Position numbers and translations under genes: made by a program. A stretch of 5,690 nucleotides of DNA from Propionibacteriaceae bacterium (lineage in GTDB: Bacteria > Actinomycetota > Actinomycetes > Propionibacteriales > Propionibacteriaceae), in the NCBI GenBank assembly GCA_027353565.1, contig DAIEHO010000166.1, positions 1 to 5,690 of the forward strand, read 5' to 3'. Below, piece after piece: positions 5,461-5,690 of the stretch. The first letter of the stretch is position 1, and each line of letters opens with the position of its first letter. The notes under the pieces are model-generated. The model saw only the letters and a program-made list of their open reading frames with translations. It searched no databases and had not been told where the DNA came from.

Positions 5461-5477
5461 GTGCACTCCTGGTGCAC
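5461..5477 (+). promoter_or_regulatory. GTGCAC-N5-GTGCAC element just before the bS22 RBS
   Basis: Two copies of the self-complementary hexamer GTGCAC (5461-5466 and 5472-5477) are separated by TCCTG. They are at once a direct repeat and a 6-bp stem with a 5-base loop. The structure ends three bases before the RBS (GAAAGG, 5481-5486), so a protein bound here or further pairing could affect translation of bS22. Confidence 0.4.
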
Positions 5478-5492
5478 GACGAAAGGTCACCC

Positions 5493-5594
5493 GTGGGTTC
5501 GGTCATCAAGAAGCGTCGTAAGCGCATGGCGAAGAAGAAGCATCGCAAGCTTCTGAAGAAGACTCGCATCCAGCGTCGCCGCGCCGGCAAGTAA
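5493..5594 (+). CDS. small-subunit ribosomal protein bS22 (AURKAIP1/COX24 domain)
   Basis: A 33-residue, extremely basic protein: starts [19 protein letters not shown] and ends with RIQRRRAGK. Length and sequence match the actinobacterial bS22 protein seen bound to the 30S subunit in mycobacterial ribosome structures, with the AURKAIP1/COX24 C-terminal signature also found in a mitochondrial ribosomal protein. It contacts rRNA; 17 of 33 residues are Lys or Arg. The GTG start at 5493 is fixed by GAAAGG at 5481-5486, six bases upstream, and by the conserved [11 protein letters not shown] beginning. The gene is short enough to be missed by length cut-offs. It lies 126 bp after the HTH gene with its own probable promoter, and seven bases before the ATG of the glutaredoxin-like gene, so those two are probably co-transcribed. 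Confidence 0.93.
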   Translation: MGSVIKKRRKRMAKKKHRKLLKKTRIQRRRAGK

Positions 5595-5599
5595 GCCGG
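5584..5599 (+). repeat. short hairpin over the bS22 stop codon
   Basis: CCGGC (5584-5588), loop AAGTAA holding the stop codon, GCCGG (5595-5599). The 3' arm ends two bases before the ATG of the next gene, so ribosomes finishing bS22 would open it. This would couple the two genes. The stem is only 5 bp and could be incidental. Confidence 0.25.
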
Positions 5600-5601
5600 G
5601 A

Positions 5602-5690
5602 ATGGCACCCGTCGCGGACACGACACCCGGAGTGGCCCATTCGGCCAGGGTCGTCGTCATCACCCGCGACGGCTGTCACCTGTGCACCGA
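5602..5690 (+). CDS. glutaredoxin-like thioredoxin-fold protein (partial, runs off window)
   Basis: Only the first 29 codons and part of another are present. After a short variable start comes a beta strand and redox motif: RVVVITRDGCHLC (16-28), with Cys25-His-Leu-Cys28 as the CxxC active site. This form (TRxGCHLCxE) is typical of the short glutaredoxin-like proteins of actinobacteria, which are predicted disulfide reductases; substrates are not established. The ATG at 5602, seven bases after the bS22 stop, is preceded by only a weak GGGA with almost no spacer. GTG at 5632 in the same frame is an alternative that would leave the redox domain intact. In many actinobacteria such genes sit near rex, hemA, hemC and hemD. 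Confidence 0.75.
   Translation, partial: MAPVADTTPGVAHSARVVVITRDGCHLCT

Overview
The window is GC-rich, densely coded chromosomal DNA from an actinobacterium. The evidence is high G/C at third codon positions, GTG starts, GC stem-loops without U-tracts, a class E-type sortase, and a 33-residue bS22 ribosomal protein gene next to a small MerR/excisionase-like HTH gene. That last pair is a known actinobacterial arrangement. I cannot name the genus. No mobile element, tRNA, rRNA or CRISPR array is visible. No gap between genes exceeds about 130 bases.

Left part (1-3565, all plus strand): possibly the last codons of an upstream gene, overlapping by 4 bp a membrane-anchored class E-like sortase (16-804). 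After 111 bp with a palindrome and a candidate promoter comes a LemA-family membrane protein with a proline-rich tail (916-1746). Thirty-one bases later a long gene begins (1778-3565) whose protein is a hydroxymethylbilane synthase-like (HemC) domain fused to a uroporphyrinogen-III synthase-like (HemD) domain. This gene is the most unusual item. It has no ATG, GTG or TTG where its conserved N-terminus begins, but does have an ATC placed correctly behind a strong ribosome binding site. Its HemC half has threonine where the cysteine that carries the dipyrromethane cofactor normally sits.

Middle (3566-5083): a convergent intergenic region with GC stem-loops separates the fusion gene from a DedA-family membrane protein on the minus strand (3661-4368). 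dedA is divergent from a SpoU/TrmH-family RNA methyltransferase (4406-5083). The two starts are only 37 bases apart, and the gap holds two opposed -10-like hexamers that share a TA step.

Right part (5084-5690): a 65-residue HTH protein (5169-5366), bS22 (5493-5594) and the start of a glutaredoxin-like CxxC protein that runs off the window (5602 onward). The HTH and bS22 genes each follow a copy of the same promoter-like element. The bS22 leader can fold into hairpins. In many actinobacteria glutaredoxin-like genes of this kind lie shortly before rex/hemA/hemC/hemD. A standard haem locus may therefore lie just beyond the right edge, which would make the HemC-HemD fusion here a divergent second copy.
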